Shown here piece after piece: positions 42,799 to 53,072 of a stretch of 64,000 nucleotides of DNA. Origin of the DNA: Serratia marcescens (GTDB taxonomy: Bacteria > Pseudomonadota > Gammaproteobacteria > Enterobacterales > Enterobacteriaceae). Both the position numbers and the translations under genes were made by a program. The stretch covers positions 1-64,000 of the forward strand of contig NZ_MJAO01000010.1 in assembly GCF_001902635.1 (NCBI RefSeq), in the 5' to 3' direction. Under the pieces are notes generated by a model. The model was not told the DNA's origin. It ran no database searches and saw only the letters and a program-made list of their open reading frames with translations. Each line of letters starts with the position of its first letter. The stretch's first letter is position 1.

Positions 42799-43206
42799 AT
42801 GACTGAATATAATGAAACCGAACTGAAGCACATTGAAATTGTAAAGTCACTGTACACCGATGTTTTTGATACAGGCAACTGCCCGGTGGTTAACGACTAT
42901 TACCATAAGGGGGCGAAGTGCCATTTAAGAGGTAAAACGCTGCAGGTTGAAGAGATGAAAGGGGGGATGGCTGAATTTGTTGAAAAACACGCGTCGATCT
43001 CAACGTCGATCGAATCGATCTTTGCTGTCGGTGACCGCACCTATGCTCGCCTTAATCGGCAGGCCACGTTGAAAGGTGAAAGCCAGCCCCGTGATATTGA
43101 AATCATGGTAGAAAAACGATTTGTTGATGGGAAAGTCGCAGAGCTATGGTTCATGGTCGATGACGAAATGTACAGCGAAATTTGGCTAAAACAACAGTCA
43201 GCATAA
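42799..43206 (+). CDS. admL: AdmL, NTF2/SnoaL-like protein
   Basis: A 135-residue protein with the shape of SnoaL/NTF2-like cone folds: an N-terminal helix (VKSLYTDVFDTGNCPVVNDYYH), then strands ending VEKRFVDGKVAELWFMVD. Such proteins can be cyclases, isomerases or binding partners. No catalytic residues can be assigned. It follows a 194-nt AT-rich gap and has GGAGCT upstream. A role in succinimide/pyrrolidinedione formation is possible but only a guess. Confidence 0.8.
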   Translation: MTEYNETELKHIEIVKSLYTDVFDTGNCPVVNDYYHKGAKCHLRGKTLQVEEMKGGMAEFVEKHASISTSIESIFAVGDRTYARLNRQATLKGESQPRDIEIMVEKRFVDGKVAELWFMVDDEMYSEIWLKQQSA

Positions 43207-43263
43207 TCCGATAACCTGGGCATAGGATGTATATCCTATGCCTATGACAACAGGTAACATAAA

Positions 43264-45897
43264 ATGGATATAGCGATTATTGGCTTCTCTTTTCTCTTGC
43301 CTGGTGCAAGTAATATGGAAGAGCTGGACACGTTGTTGGAATCTGGTCAGGATGCGCTGACCGACCCGCTCTCCTCCGACAATCATCGTGACGGTTGGGT
43401 CAGCCGGGCGGGTTACGTGCAGGGAGCCGACCAGTTTGACTACGACTTGTTTGGGATGTCACTGCGGGACAGTTACATTATTGAACCTCAACAACGCATG
43501 TTCATTCAATGTGCATGGCGCGCATTGGAACAGGCTGGCTACAACCCGACACGCGGTGCCCTGAATGTCGGTGTTTACTCCTCATCTTCCGATAGCCATT
43601 ACCCCTCTTTTCTTGCAGATAGCCAATTGGCGCTGGATAAGTACGATCCTTTCGAGATAGAGATTGGCTCGAACAAAGAACAACAGTCGTTGCGATGCGC
43701 ATACTTGTTCGATCTGCAAGGTCCGGCCGTAGGGGTACAGTCGGCATGCTCAAGCGGCTTACTTTCTGTCCATATGGCGATGCAAGGTATCGCTATGGGG
43801 GACTGTGATATGGCCATCGCAGGCGGAGCCTGCCTGCCTTATCCTCTTCATTCCGGGTATCAGTACCAACCGGGCATGAATCTGTCGCAAAGCGGTGTTT
43901 TAGCCTCTTATTCTCACACTGCAGATGGCATGGTGCCCGGGTTTGGTTGCGTGGTGTTTGTACTCAAAGCCCTCGAGCGAGCCCGCAGCGATAAAGACAC
44001 TGTATATGGTGTGCTGACCGCAAGCAGTATCAACAACGACGGAAGAGCGAAATCAAGTTATACCGCGCCGTCAACCCGTGGTATCGCAAGAAACATCCAA
44101 AATGTGCTTGCGAAATCGGCGTTGGCGGCGAAGGACATCGACTTTGTTGAAGGTCACGGGTCGGGGACCAAAATTGGCGATGTCCTGGAAGTCGCGGCAC
44201 TGAAAAAAGCCTTTATGAGTCAGGAACTGGCAACCAATAACACGGCCCTGTCGTCAGTCAAAGCCAATATTGGCCACCTGGATGTCGTTGCCGGCCATGC
44301 TGGCTTGTTAAAGTCTGTGCTGCAAGTGTGGAACCATAAGTTATACCCGGCAGCCAATTTTTCATCGCTAAATCCGAATTTGCAATTGGAACGGACGCCT
44401 TTCTATATCCCCTTAGAAAGCCGTCGAAAGGAAAATTTAACGGGCCTGGTTAACTCTTTAGGCATCGGCGGAACCAACTGTGCGTTAATCATTCGTGGGG
44501 ATGTGTGTTCTGCATTGGCCGAGGAAGGCGCGTCGCAGACAGTTGTCGTCATGATCGGTGCAGACAATGGTGGACGCCTGCAGCACCTGCTATGTCAGCT
44601 CCAGGAAGAATTAAAGAACGCCTCTCATTCGCTGGAAGATGTGGCGTACACCATGACAAGACGTTCTGTGGGCAAGAGCTGCACTGTGGCGTTTGCAGTT
44701 GCTTCACTTAACGAACTTCAAGAGCAAATTGCCGCCAGATTGCGCTCAGGCGTTGTCGGTCATCCGCTGGACGTGTGTCTAAATGAGTATACGGGGAAAG
44801 CGATCGCGATCAACGCGAGCGAAGTTGATGCCAAACGTGTCGTCAGGCTCGAGTCCACCCCTAAGCCGCAAACCAAAGTAGACGACGCGCAGCGAGAAGA
44901 GACGATAGACAACGCGGTTCTTTGCGAAGAGGCCCTGCGTAAGATTTGGCTCGAGAATTTTATGCTTGACTCGATAAACCAGGAAGATAGCTTTGTCGAC
45001 CTGGGGGGGCATTCTATCCTCGCACTGTCATTGGTCACCGATATCAATACCGCGCTTGATCTTACTTTGACGATGGACTGGGTTGAAAAATATGATGTTT
45101 TCAGTGCCCAACTGAAAGAACTGAATAGATTGGTCAGAACTCAAACAGCATCTTCGCTGATAAAAACGCTTTTTGTTCCGTCCGGTGAAACACGGGCAAC
45201 GCTTATATTGATTCATGCCTCTATTTCCGGCGTGGAAATATACAAAAAACTGTCGAAAAGTATTGCCGGCGACATTGAGGTTCTCGGGGTCGACTCATAC
45301 AATCTCTATAATGAAAATAAAATAATCTCAATGGATAAACTCGCGAAAATGTATGCGGATGATATTTTTGCGAGTGTGAAAGATACCGCCACTCCCATTT
45401 TCATTGGAGGTTGGTCATTAGGTGGGTTATTAGCCAGGAAAATAACGGAACTGTTAAGCGGAAAAGTTGCTGTGAAAGGCAATATATTATTGGATTCGGT
45501 TCTGTATTCTCCTGATAGTTCAGTGCTCTTTACGGATGACTATCTCTCCTACTTTATGGATCTTAGCTGCTTTTCGAATTCGATTAGCGGGGATGAAAGA
45601 GCAAGAGAGAGTCTCAAGTCGTTATTTGACATAGAGAGAGGTATGGTTAAAGCGTTTGAGGATCCCAGGATAAACTTACCCCTGCTCAACATCGTGGCGA
45701 CGTCTCCTCTTGTACAGATTAAAAACAGCATGCTCTCCCGTGTATTCGAGTCGTTGAAAAAGGCCAACAACAACTGGCCAGTAAACGACTTAATGATGGT
45801 GAGGGAAGTCAACACGGATCATGTTGGAGTCGTGTCCGAATTAAATATTGATAAGGTTTCAGGATTCATTCGGGAGTTTTTAGAACAGAATGTATAA
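43264..45897 (+). CDS. admM: AdmM, KS-T-TE polyketide synthase
   Basis: 877 residues. The ketosynthase (1 to about 420) has Cys162 (QSACSSG), EGHGSGT and KANIGHLD. A carrier domain has Ser584 in LGGHSIL. The thioesterase (about 640-877) has nucleophile Ser718 in GGWSLGG. There is no acyltransferase, so malonate must come from a trans enzyme. The KS should extend an aminoacyl chain by two carbons, and the TE could release or cyclise. It overlaps admN by 8 nt. Confidence 0.88.
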   Translation: MDIAIIGFSFLLPGASNMEELDTLLESGQDALTDPLSSDNHRDGWVSRAGYVQGADQFDYDLFGMSLRDSYIIEPQQRMFIQCAWRALEQAGYNPTRGALNVGVYSSSSDSHYPSFLADSQLALDKYDPFEIEIGSNKEQQSLRCAYLFDLQGPAVGVQSACSSGLLSVHMAMQGIAMGDCDMAIAGGACLPYPLHSGYQYQPGMNLSQSGVLASYSHTADGMVPGFGCVVFVLKALERARSDKDTVYGVLTASSINNDGRAKSSYTAPSTRGIARNIQNVLAKSALAAKDIDFVEGHGSGTKIGDVLEVAALKKAFMSQELATNNTALSSVKANIGHLDVVAGHAGLLKSVLQVWNHKLYPAANFSSLNPNLQLERTPFYIPLESRRKENLTGLVNSLGIGGTNCALIIRGDVCSALAEEGASQTVVVMIGADNGGRLQHLLCQLQEELKNASHSLEDVAYTMTRRSVGKSCTVAFAVASLNELQEQIAARLRSGVVGHPLDVCLNEYTGKAIAINASEVDAKRVVRLESTPKPQTKVDDAQREETIDNAVLCEEALRKIWLENFMLDSINQEDSFVDLGGHSILALSLVTDINTALDLTLTMDWVEKYDVFSAQLKELNRLVRTQTASSLIKTLFVPSGETRATLILIHASISGVEIYKKLSKSIAGDIEVLGVDSYNLYNENKIISMDKLAKMYADDIFASVKDTATPIFIGGWSLGGLLARKITELLSGKVAVKGNILLDSVLYSPDSSVLFTDDYLSYFMDLSCFSNSISGDERARESLKSLFDIERGMVKAFEDPRINLPLLNIVATSPLVQIKNSMLSRVFESLKKANNNWPVNDLMMVREVNTDHVGVVSELNIDKVSGFIREFLEQNV

Positions 45898-46204
45898 GCA
45901 TATCATCTTGTTTAAATTCAAAGAATTTATTTCCAAACCGGATGCGCTGAAATTACTTCATCAGCTAGGTGAGTTGAAAAATAGAATTCCTTATATCAAA
46001 AAATACAGCTATGGGATGAATGATGGTGATAATGCGAACAATTCAGGCTTTGAGTTCGCATTTGTTATGGAATTTAGCTCGAAACAAGACAGAGACGCTT
46101 ATCAAGTCAATCATCACCATCAAACGTTTATTCATGAAACATTAAATTCTGCTATTTCAGAGGCAATTGTCTTCGATATGGCCGTGGTCGAGGAAGAGAG
46201 ATGA
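45890..46204 (+). CDS. admN: AdmN, Dabb (stress-responsive A/B barrel) protein
   Basis: A 104-residue protein of the dimeric alpha+beta barrel type: KHIILFKFKEF at the start, FEFAFVMEFSSKQDRDAYQVNHHHQTFI in the middle. Relatives include polyketide cyclases. It overlaps admM by 8 nt and admO by 4 nt, so it is made in step with both synthases. Cyclisation of the terminal ring is a plausible but unproven role. Confidence 0.8.
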   Translation: MYKHIILFKFKEFISKPDALKLLHQLGELKNRIPYIKKYSYGMNDGDNANNSGFEFAFVMEFSSKQDRDAYQVNHHHQTFIHETLNSAISEAIVFDMAVVEEER

Positions 46205-49104
46205 AAGATAAAATCGCAGTGACAGGAATGTCCGGACTGTTTCCAGAGGCCAACGACTACCACCAATTTTGGGACAACCTGTGTCATGGGCGGGTGTCCT
46301 ATCAGTCATATACCGATCAAGATGGACACATCAGATCGAAGGGGCTGTGCCCGGATCCCGAAACGTTTGATGCGCAGCGCTATCGTCTTTCTGAGAAGGA
46401 AGCGTTGGTCATGGATCCGCAGTTGAGAAAGTTCATCGAACTGGTCGACTCGGCGCTGCTTGATGGCGAATATCACGACCCAGCCACGCTGGGGACGGTT
46501 GCCGTGATAGCGACGCAGGGCAGCAATCATACCTACCATGATCAACTGCAAAAAAGCGTCGCAGAAGGTCAGGTTGAAGCGCCTAATGCGCTGCTCCTCA
46601 ACCTCAATAAGGGGGCCGATTTTATGGCTACCCGTGTCGCCCATATATTTAACTTTCAGGGGCCGTGTTTCAATCTGCAATCCGCCTGTTCTTCATCATT
46701 GACCGCGATTGTTGAAGCCTGTTGGATGCTGCAAACAAAACGTTGCGATACCGTGATTTGTGGTGGGGTGCATATCTCCTATCCGCTGGCGATGGGCTAT
46801 AAGTATGAACCTGGGTCCATTTATTCTCAAACAGGCATTTGCCGGCCTTTTGACCATCATGCTGATGGCACCGTTCCCTCCGATGGCGGGGGCGTGGTCA
46901 TTCTTCGGCGGCTTCAGGATGCCGAAGAGAGCGGTGACACTATCCATGCCGTGATTGCGAATGCGTTGAGTAACAACGACGGGAGGAACAAGACCAGTTT
47001 TGCCGCCCCTTCGGTCAACGGTCAGTGGCAGCTGTTGTCTCAAATCTACCGCCATTCGGCCATCAACCCTCGTCAGCTGCAGTTCATCGAATGCCATGCA
47101 ACAGGAACGGTCGTGGGCGATCCCATGGAAGTTCAGGCACTCAGCCAATTAATGGACAGTTACGCTGCGGACGCCACGTTATCCCCGGTGGTCGTGGGGT
47201 CGGTCAAAGGGAACATCGGCCATCTTTTCTGGGCGTCGGGCATCGCTTCCTTGATCAAATCTGTGCTGGCACTCAAACAAGGCGTTTACCCCGGAACGTC
47301 CAATCTGTCTCAGCTCAATGCATTACTCCAGGAGACGGAGAAACAGCATTTATTGTTTACGGCGGACAATATTCCATTGGATCCTGGCAAGCCCTCCCTG
47401 GCCGCTATTAGCTCGATGGGCGTGGGGGGGACCAACGCCCACATTGTGCTTGAAGGTTACGGCAAAGCACGCCCCCAGGCACCGAAGAAACCGGCCCGCC
47501 GGGAGACCCAGGGCAGCGTGTATTCATTCTTCTCTCAAATGGCAACAATAAAAGATGCCCGCTGTGAGAAGGAGGCCATCAGGCCGTCTCCCTCTGGAGA
47601 ACAGACGCGGGTTACGCCGTCCTCATTATTGCCTCAGATCCTGTCTTTCTACCAGCGAGTGCTTGGGGAGGATGAGGTTTACCCAGACAGTGACTACTTC
47701 GATCTGTATGGCGATTCGGTGACGGCTGTTGAACTCCTCGCGTTGTTCAAATCAGAGTTAGGTATCGATGTCACGACAGAAACCATCTACAAGCACTCGA
47801 CGCCCGAGGCATTAGCGAATGCGATTGTCAGGGAGGCGTCGTCTGCCGCCCAGCCTGTACCGGATCGCCAATCGATGAGTGACAATGTCCACCCACACGG
47901 TGTGTTGTCACCTTATCAACAGCGTTTTTATTTATTGGAAAAACTGCAGCGAGGCGATCGCAGTCAATATAATGTGCCGATATGTGTCGAGATCCCGCAG
48001 GCGTTTCCGCTAGAAGCCTTCACGCAAACGTTGGATAAAATTCTTGCGCAGCTCCCTCAATTTAGTCACCAATACAAGATAACCAAAGAAGGCGTTGCAC
48101 TGGCGGCCAAACGTGCACAGATCGTTGAAACGCGCTCGGTGGAGGTGCCTGCAGAGGCTTCGTTGCCGGTGCCACTGCAGGCCGTGTATGAGCAACGATT
48201 TGATCTCGAGATGGGGCCGCTTTGTCGGGTAACGACGCTTCGACATGGCGCTAACAGGCTGCTGGTGCTGAATTTTCATCACATCGCGATCGATGGGACG
48301 GGTTTGCACAACCTGTTGGAAGTCTTGTCCGAGGCGAGGGAAGAAAATGGGCCGCTAAACAGCGTCCGTCTGCCTCAGCACGCGGAGCCTGGCATGTCCA
48401 ACGCCAGCCTTGCGTTCTGGCAGAACGCTCTGAATGGCGTTACGCAGACGTCATTACCGCGCGATCCCACTCGCGCTTTAAATGCGGAGAGATTGAGCAC
48501 CGGGACGGTGGTCTCGCGCCTTACAGCAGAACGGGTTTCAAAGGTTCACCATATAGCCAGGACCCATAAGAAATCCCTCTTTGTCGTGCTCTATGCGCTA
48601 TTCAATACCACCTTGTCAGAATTCCTCGATACCGCCGTTGTTTGCACAGGGATGACGCTGGCCAATCGGTCGGAATCCGATAGGGCCGTGATTGACTGCC
48701 GAATGAATAATATTCCCGTTGTCGTCAATTGCAGGTCGGGGCAGTTCTACGAGATCCTGAATGAGACGGATAACGCGCTGAAGAACAGTTTGCCTCATGC
48801 CCACGTGCCTTTAGATAGAATCTCGTCCCTGGCAGGGAGAAACGGTCAAGGTGTGTATGACATTCTTTTTATGTATCAGAACCAAAACAAAGGCAATGTT
48901 CTAAAGTATCGGCAGTTTACGCTTCCTGAATATTCGACGCGCTACCAACCGGTGTATGGCAATTTGACAGTCAATCTTGTGCCTGAGAAAGAGGGGCTCG
49001 CGATCGAGATGATGTTCAATCAAGCGGTCTACTCCAGGGAAACGGTGGCAAGCCTTATGTCTACGTTGGTGTCCAATATAGACAGCGCCTTGCTCAATCT
49101 ATAA
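46201..49104 (+). CDS. admO: AdmO, KS-T-C hybrid synthase
   Basis: 967 residues. The ketosynthase (1 to about 425) has Cys163 (QSACSSS), ECHATGT and KGNIGHLF. A carrier domain has Ser506 in LYGDSVTAVE. A condensation domain (about 560-967) has His693-His694...Asp698 in HHIAIDG. There is no AT. It should add a malonyl unit and then form an amide or another bond with the next aminoacyl carrier, AdmP. The ATGA overlap with admN gives coupling. Confidence 0.9.
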   Translation: MKDKIAVTGMSGLFPEANDYHQFWDNLCHGRVSYQSYTDQDGHIRSKGLCPDPETFDAQRYRLSEKEALVMDPQLRKFIELVDSALLDGEYHDPATLGTVAVIATQGSNHTYHDQLQKSVAEGQVEAPNALLLNLNKGADFMATRVAHIFNFQGPCFNLQSACSSSLTAIVEACWMLQTKRCDTVICGGVHISYPLAMGYKYEPGSIYSQTGICRPFDHHADGTVPSDGGGVVILRRLQDAEESGDTIHAVIANALSNNDGRNKTSFAAPSVNGQWQLLSQIYRHSAINPRQLQFIECHATGTVVGDPMEVQALSQLMDSYAADATLSPVVVGSVKGNIGHLFWASGIASLIKSVLALKQGVYPGTSNLSQLNALLQETEKQHLLFTADNIPLDPGKPSLAAISSMGVGGTNAHIVLEGYGKARPQAPKKPARRETQGSVYSFFSQMATIKDARCEKEAIRPSPSGEQTRVTPSSLLPQILSFYQRVLGEDEVYPDSDYFDLYGDSVTAVELLALFKSELGIDVTTETIYKHSTPEALANAIVREASSAAQPVPDRQSMSDNVHPHGVLSPYQQRFYLLEKLQRGDRSQYNVPICVEIPQAFPLEAFTQTLDKILAQLPQFSHQYKITKEGVALAAKRAQIVETRSVEVPAEASLPVPLQAVYEQRFDLEMGPLCRVTTLRHGANRLLVLNFHHIAIDGTGLHNLLEVLSEAREENGPLNSVRLPQHAEPGMSNASLAFWQNALNGVTQTSLPRDPTRALNAERLSTGTVVSRLTAERVSKVHHIARTHKKSLFVVLYALFNTTLSEFLDTAVVCTGMTLANRSESDRAVIDCRMNNIPVVVNCRSGQFYEILNETDNALKNSLPHAHVPLDRISSLAGRNGQGVYDILFMYQNQNKGNVLKYRQFTLPEYSTRYQPVYGNLTVNLVPEKEGLAIEMMFNQAVYSRETVASLMSTLVSNIDSALLNL

Positions 49105-49126
49105 AACCTCCACGAGATGAAAAATA

Positions 49127-50851
49127 ATGAACTCTACATTTATCGAAAAGTTTGAATCTATCGCGGAAGTATTCCCAACGAACATTGCACTTATTGCGGG
49201 TGACAATGCAATTAATTACGCTCAACTCCAACAAAAGGCAAAGCGGGTTGCCGTCGGTATCCAGGCTGAAATCGATGACAAGGTGGAAGGCGTGGTGCTG
49301 TGTTTACAGAGAGATGAGTCGCTCATCACCACAATATTAGCGTGTCATTATCTGGGGATCCCGTATATTCCCGTTGATCCGCGGACCTCAAGCGAGAAGA
49401 TCGATCATATTCTTTCTCAAGCGCGCTATTTGTACATCAGCAATGTGAAGACCAGCCAATGCCAAGAAACAGTTGACGTCAACAGGCTGTCGCAGACGAA
49501 TGCCCCGTTTGAGCACGAGAGGCTGTCGCGCACGTCTCAAGAGGCCTATCGAATATATACCTCTGGCTCAACCGGCGCACCTAAAGCGGTCATGGTCAGC
49601 CATATTGGATGCGCTAACGTAATTACATACTTTTGCTCTTTATTGGCATTCAAGCCCGAACAAACGTGGTTATCATCAACGTCGATTGCCTTTGACATTT
49701 TCTTCCTCGAATACTCCGTACCATTGTCGAGTGGTGGCACCTTAATATTGCTGACAGATCAAGAAATCTACTCGCCGCAGCAGGTCGCAAGGCAAATCAT
49801 GCGTTGGTCGCCTTCCGTCTACCAGGCGACGCCTTCGCTATTCAAAGGTCTCTTAGCCTACATGGATAAGGGGTGGCAATTCCAAAAAGTGTTGGTGGGT
49901 GGCGAATCTCTATCGCCACAACTGTCTTCATCGCTGTTTGAACGAAGTGACTGGTTGTGCAACGTGTATGGGCCAACAGAAACCACCGTTTGGTCCAGTG
50001 CGCATGTCATTCGGCAAGGAGGGGACACGCGTATTGGGCGGCCGATACGCCACACCCAGCTCTGGGTATTGAACGAACATCAGCAAGAGTGCGCGCAAGG
50101 TGAGCCGGGGCGTATCTATATCTCCGGGGATGGCCTGGCTTTGGGCTACTTTAATAACCCTGAGTTGACGGCGAGAAAATTCACCGAGGTACGCATCGGG
50201 GGTGTCAATCGACGGATGTATGATACCAATGATATTGGTTATGTAGATAACGAGGGCATCGTCAATTTTCTTCACAGAGAAGGCGGGTTTATCAAAATCA
50301 ATGGGTATCGGGTGGAGCCTGCGGAAATTACGGACACGTTTGAAGCGATAGAGGGCGTGTCAGGTTCTGCGGTCATTCCTCTTCATGACGATCTGACGGA
50401 TTCAGCAAAACTGATCGGCTGGGTGGAGTGCTCGGGGTTGACTGAGGCGGCGATAAGGGCATGTCTTGAGTCAACGTTGAGCCACTATTTGGTCCCCCAT
50501 CATATTTTCACTATCTCGGCATTGCCTTATACGTTGAGCGGTAAAATCGATGCAAACAGGCTTGAAGAAATGAGCCTCGAGCTTTTGAGTAGGGCGCCTG
50601 GGGCAAGTGTCTCCGTATCTCTGGGCGAGCCATCAGCGCTGGCATCCCACCCTGTGGGTAAAATCCTGGGCCAATATATGGATATCACCCGGATGTCAAA
50701 AGACGATAACTTCTTTGAACTGGGGTTAACGTCGATGCAAGCCATCTCTCTTCATATCGACATGCTTGAGTTGTATCCCAACTTAGAACTACACGAAATC
50801 TTTGATCGGCCATCTTTTAATAAGCTGATAAACGAACTGGAATGCATATAA
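49127..50851 (+). CDS. admP: AdmP, A-T NRPS protein (probably Gly)
   Basis: 574 residues: an adenylation domain with YTSGSTGAPKA, NVYGPTETT and a Gly/Asn-rich A8 (INGYRVEP), then a carrier domain with Ser536 in LGLTSMQ. It probably activates the Gly built into the andrimid ring. Substrate specificity is taken from the known pathway, not read from the pocket. It lies 22 nt after admO. Confidence 0.88.
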   Translation: MNSTFIEKFESIAEVFPTNIALIAGDNAINYAQLQQKAKRVAVGIQAEIDDKVEGVVLCLQRDESLITTILACHYLGIPYIPVDPRTSSEKIDHILSQARYLYISNVKTSQCQETVDVNRLSQTNAPFEHERLSRTSQEAYRIYTSGSTGAPKAVMVSHIGCANVITYFCSLLAFKPEQTWLSSTSIAFDIFFLEYSVPLSSGGTLILLTDQEIYSPQQVARQIMRWSPSVYQATPSLFKGLLAYMDKGWQFQKVLVGGESLSPQLSSSLFERSDWLCNVYGPTETTVWSSAHVIRQGGDTRIGRPIRHTQLWVLNEHQQECAQGEPGRIYISGDGLALGYFNNPELTARKFTEVRIGGVNRRMYDTNDIGYVDNEGIVNFLHREGGFIKINGYRVEPAEITDTFEAIEGVSGSAVIPLHDDLTDSAKLIGWVECSGLTEAAIRACLESTLSHYLVPHHIFTISALPYTLSGKIDANRLEEMSLELLSRAPGASVSVSLGEPSALASHPVGKILGQYMDITRMSKDDNFFELGLTSMQAISLHIDMLELYPNLELHEIFDRPSFNKLINELECI

Positions 50852-50921
50852 TTTTAATCTGAGTCTATTCAGACTTATCGGCACGTTCGCTCGGCCAATA
50901 AGTCTGAACACTGGAGACAAC

Positions 50922-52109
50922 ATGAACGACTCTCACGCGCTTGAGAAGAAAGTCATCTGGTTGATGGCGCTTATTCAATTTATTAATGCTGTAGATTTTA
51001 TGATCGTTATGCCACTCGGGGCGGATTTTGCCCGTGCGTTACAGATGTCGGCGGCAAATATCGGTTATCTTGGGGGCGGTTACACCTTAGCTGCCGCCGT
51101 CTCTTCACTGCTGCTGGCGAAGTACATCGACAGGTTCGATCGCAAACGGGTCGTGTTAGTTATGTTGCTTGGGCTGTCAGTGGCCACCTTGATGTGCTCG
51201 CATGCCTGGAATATGCAAAGCTTAATGTTTGCCCGCATTGTTGCAGGCGCTTTCGCAGGCCCATTAGTCGCCATCTCTCTCGCCATTATGACGGACTGTG
51301 TCCCCGCAGAGCGCCGTGGTCGGGCCATGGCCACCGTGATGGGGGCTTTTTCTATTGCCGCGATTGCTGGCGTGCCTTTGGGTCTCAAGCTGGCAAGTTG
51401 GTATCACTGGTCCACGCCTTTTTACGTGGTCGGTGCTTCAGGGATGCTGGCGGCAGCGATGGTGGTGGTATTGCTGCCAAGCCTTAAGGGGCATCTGCAG
51501 GGAACGGCGTCCAGGCCGCCAGATGTGTCCCTCCTGGCATTGATGGCCAATCGCCGGGTTTTACTGGCGATTTCCTCGCTAGGTCTGGCCGTATTAAGTA
51601 CGTTTCTTCTGTTGCCGAATCTGGCCGTTTGGCTGCAACTCAACGCCGGCGTTGCTCGGGATGATTTAAGTCTGTATTACCTGATCGGGGGTGGGGCCAG
51701 CGTGATCGTGCTACAAATTGTTGGTCGTATGATTGACAAGATGGGGGCGCGCGCTGTCGTGATGGGGCTCGCAGTCGGCATCTTTGTGGTGATTTTCGAC
51801 GGTTTTATGCATGTTCCGCTCTTACCGCCTTTGGTTATTTTTACTGCATTTATGGCGTTGACGGCAACGCGAACGATTGCCGCAGCCACAGTCAATACTA
51901 CCGTCCCTGAGCCTAACGTAAGAGCGGCTTTTATGTCTCTGCAAAGCATCTGCCAACATGTGTTTAGTGGTTTGGCTGCCATCCTTTCGTCCTGCATCCT
52001 GGTTGAAGAGCAGCAACAGCTACACAACCTTGAGATATTGGCCGCCTGTGCGTTAGCCCTCACGCTCGTACAGCCACTGGTCTTGCAGCGATTGCTCAAG
52101 CAGCAATAG
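50922..52109 (+). CDS. admQ: AdmQ, MFS efflux transporter
   Basis: A 395-residue major-facilitator protein with about 12 membrane segments. It has the loop 2-3 motif (KYIDRFDRKRVVL, motif A-like) and MADCVPAERRG-like loop (TDCVPAERRGRAMA). It presumably exports andrimid and so adds to self-protection. It begins 70 nt after admP with a GGAGAC site. Confidence 0.88.
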   Translation: MNDSHALEKKVIWLMALIQFINAVDFMIVMPLGADFARALQMSAANIGYLGGGYTLAAAVSSLLLAKYIDRFDRKRVVLVMLLGLSVATLMCSHAWNMQSLMFARIVAGAFAGPLVAISLAIMTDCVPAERRGRAMATVMGAFSIAAIAGVPLGLKLASWYHWSTPFYVVGASGMLAAAMVVVLLPSLKGHLQGTASRPPDVSLLALMANRRVLLAISSLGLAVLSTFLLLPNLAVWLQLNAGVARDDLSLYYLIGGGASVIVLQIVGRMIDKMGARAVVMGLAVGIFVVIFDGFMHVPLLPPLVIFTAFMALTATRTIAAATVNTTVPEPNVRAAFMSLQSICQHVFSGLAAILSSCILVEEQQQLHNLEILAACALALTLVQPLVLQRLLKQQ

Positions 52110-52149
52110 CGGCCTCCAGCCACGCCTGACTTCTCGGCACGACTCAGGC

Positions 52150-52905
52150 ATGTCTCGATGCGTGCCGCTTATCGGGTTAAGGAATTGGCGCATGCCTCCA
52201 TTTTTGAACGCCAGTCAGAGGGTGGTTCCTCCTCTGTTTAGGCATTTGGTATTATGGTACAACGCCTTTGATTTCAGGCGCTTCGATGAGTCGCTTTTCT
52301 TGGATTTCGGTATGGAATGCCCCGCGCCTCTAACAAGAGCGGGGCCAAAAAGAAAGGCCGAGTACTTTGCTGGCCGACTGGCCGCCAGACGCGCACTCCA
52401 ATTTCTTGGCTGCGAAACACTCGCTCTTCCAATGGGGGAGCATCGGCTTCCTCAGTGGCCTTCGGGTTACCGTGGGTCCATTTCTCACACGCGAGCATTA
52501 GCGGTGTCGGCTGTCTGCCGGCACGATCGCTATCAGGCTGTGGGTATTGATACAGAAACGGTGTTCACGGCCGATCAATGTACCAAGCTAATGAGAGCCA
52601 TCGTCTCTGAAGCCGAATGGAATGACGTGATTCGAGGCGGTTGCGCACTTGCTCAGCCGCAGTTGACTACTCTGATTTTTTCAGCCAAAGAAGCCTTGTA
52701 TAAAGCGCTCTATCCTCACACGCTGTTGTTTCAGGATTTCAGTGCCGCCAGGCTGACGCGGGTATGTGAAGAATCGGCACAGTTTCAGATTGAACTGACC
52801 TGTGACTGGAGTGGGCGCTATAGCACAGGCACTCATTTTACCGGGTGGTTCCAGTTTTTTGCTCATACCGTTGTCACGGTGATTGCTGATGGTTACCACA
52901 AGTAA
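52150..52905 (+). CDS. admR: AdmR, Sfp/EntD-type phosphopantetheinyl transferase
   Basis: A 251-residue PPTase with RKAEYFAGRLAAR, SISHT, Mg-binding VGIDTE and FSAKEALYKALYP, the full signature. It converts the apo carrier domains of AdmA, I, K, M, O and P to holo forms. An alternative ATG at 52192 would shorten it by 14 residues. The first two starts both lack strong ribosome-binding sites. It may also act on Clb carrier domains, which normally use ClbA. Confidence 0.92.
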   Translation: MSRCVPLIGLRNWRMPPFLNASQRVVPPLFRHLVLWYNAFDFRRFDESLFLDFGMECPAPLTRAGPKRKAEYFAGRLAARRALQFLGCETLALPMGEHRLPQWPSGYRGSISHTRALAVSAVCRHDRYQAVGIDTETVFTADQCTKLMRAIVSEAEWNDVIRGGCALAQPQLTTLIFSAKEALYKALYPHTLLFQDFSAARLTRVCEESAQFQIELTCDWSGRYSTGTHFTGWFQFFAHTVVTVIADGYHK

Positions 52906-53072
52906 ACTGACCGCGCCCATGAAAAGTTTTACGCCATGACCTTCCGTTATATTTGAATGACGTTAAAGATGAACTGCTGTTATTTTTTCTGACATCGGGT
53001 GTGTCGCTCTTTTCTGCGTTTTTAAACATGACGCCAGGGGCGGCCACACCAAAAAACAGATAGGAAATAATT

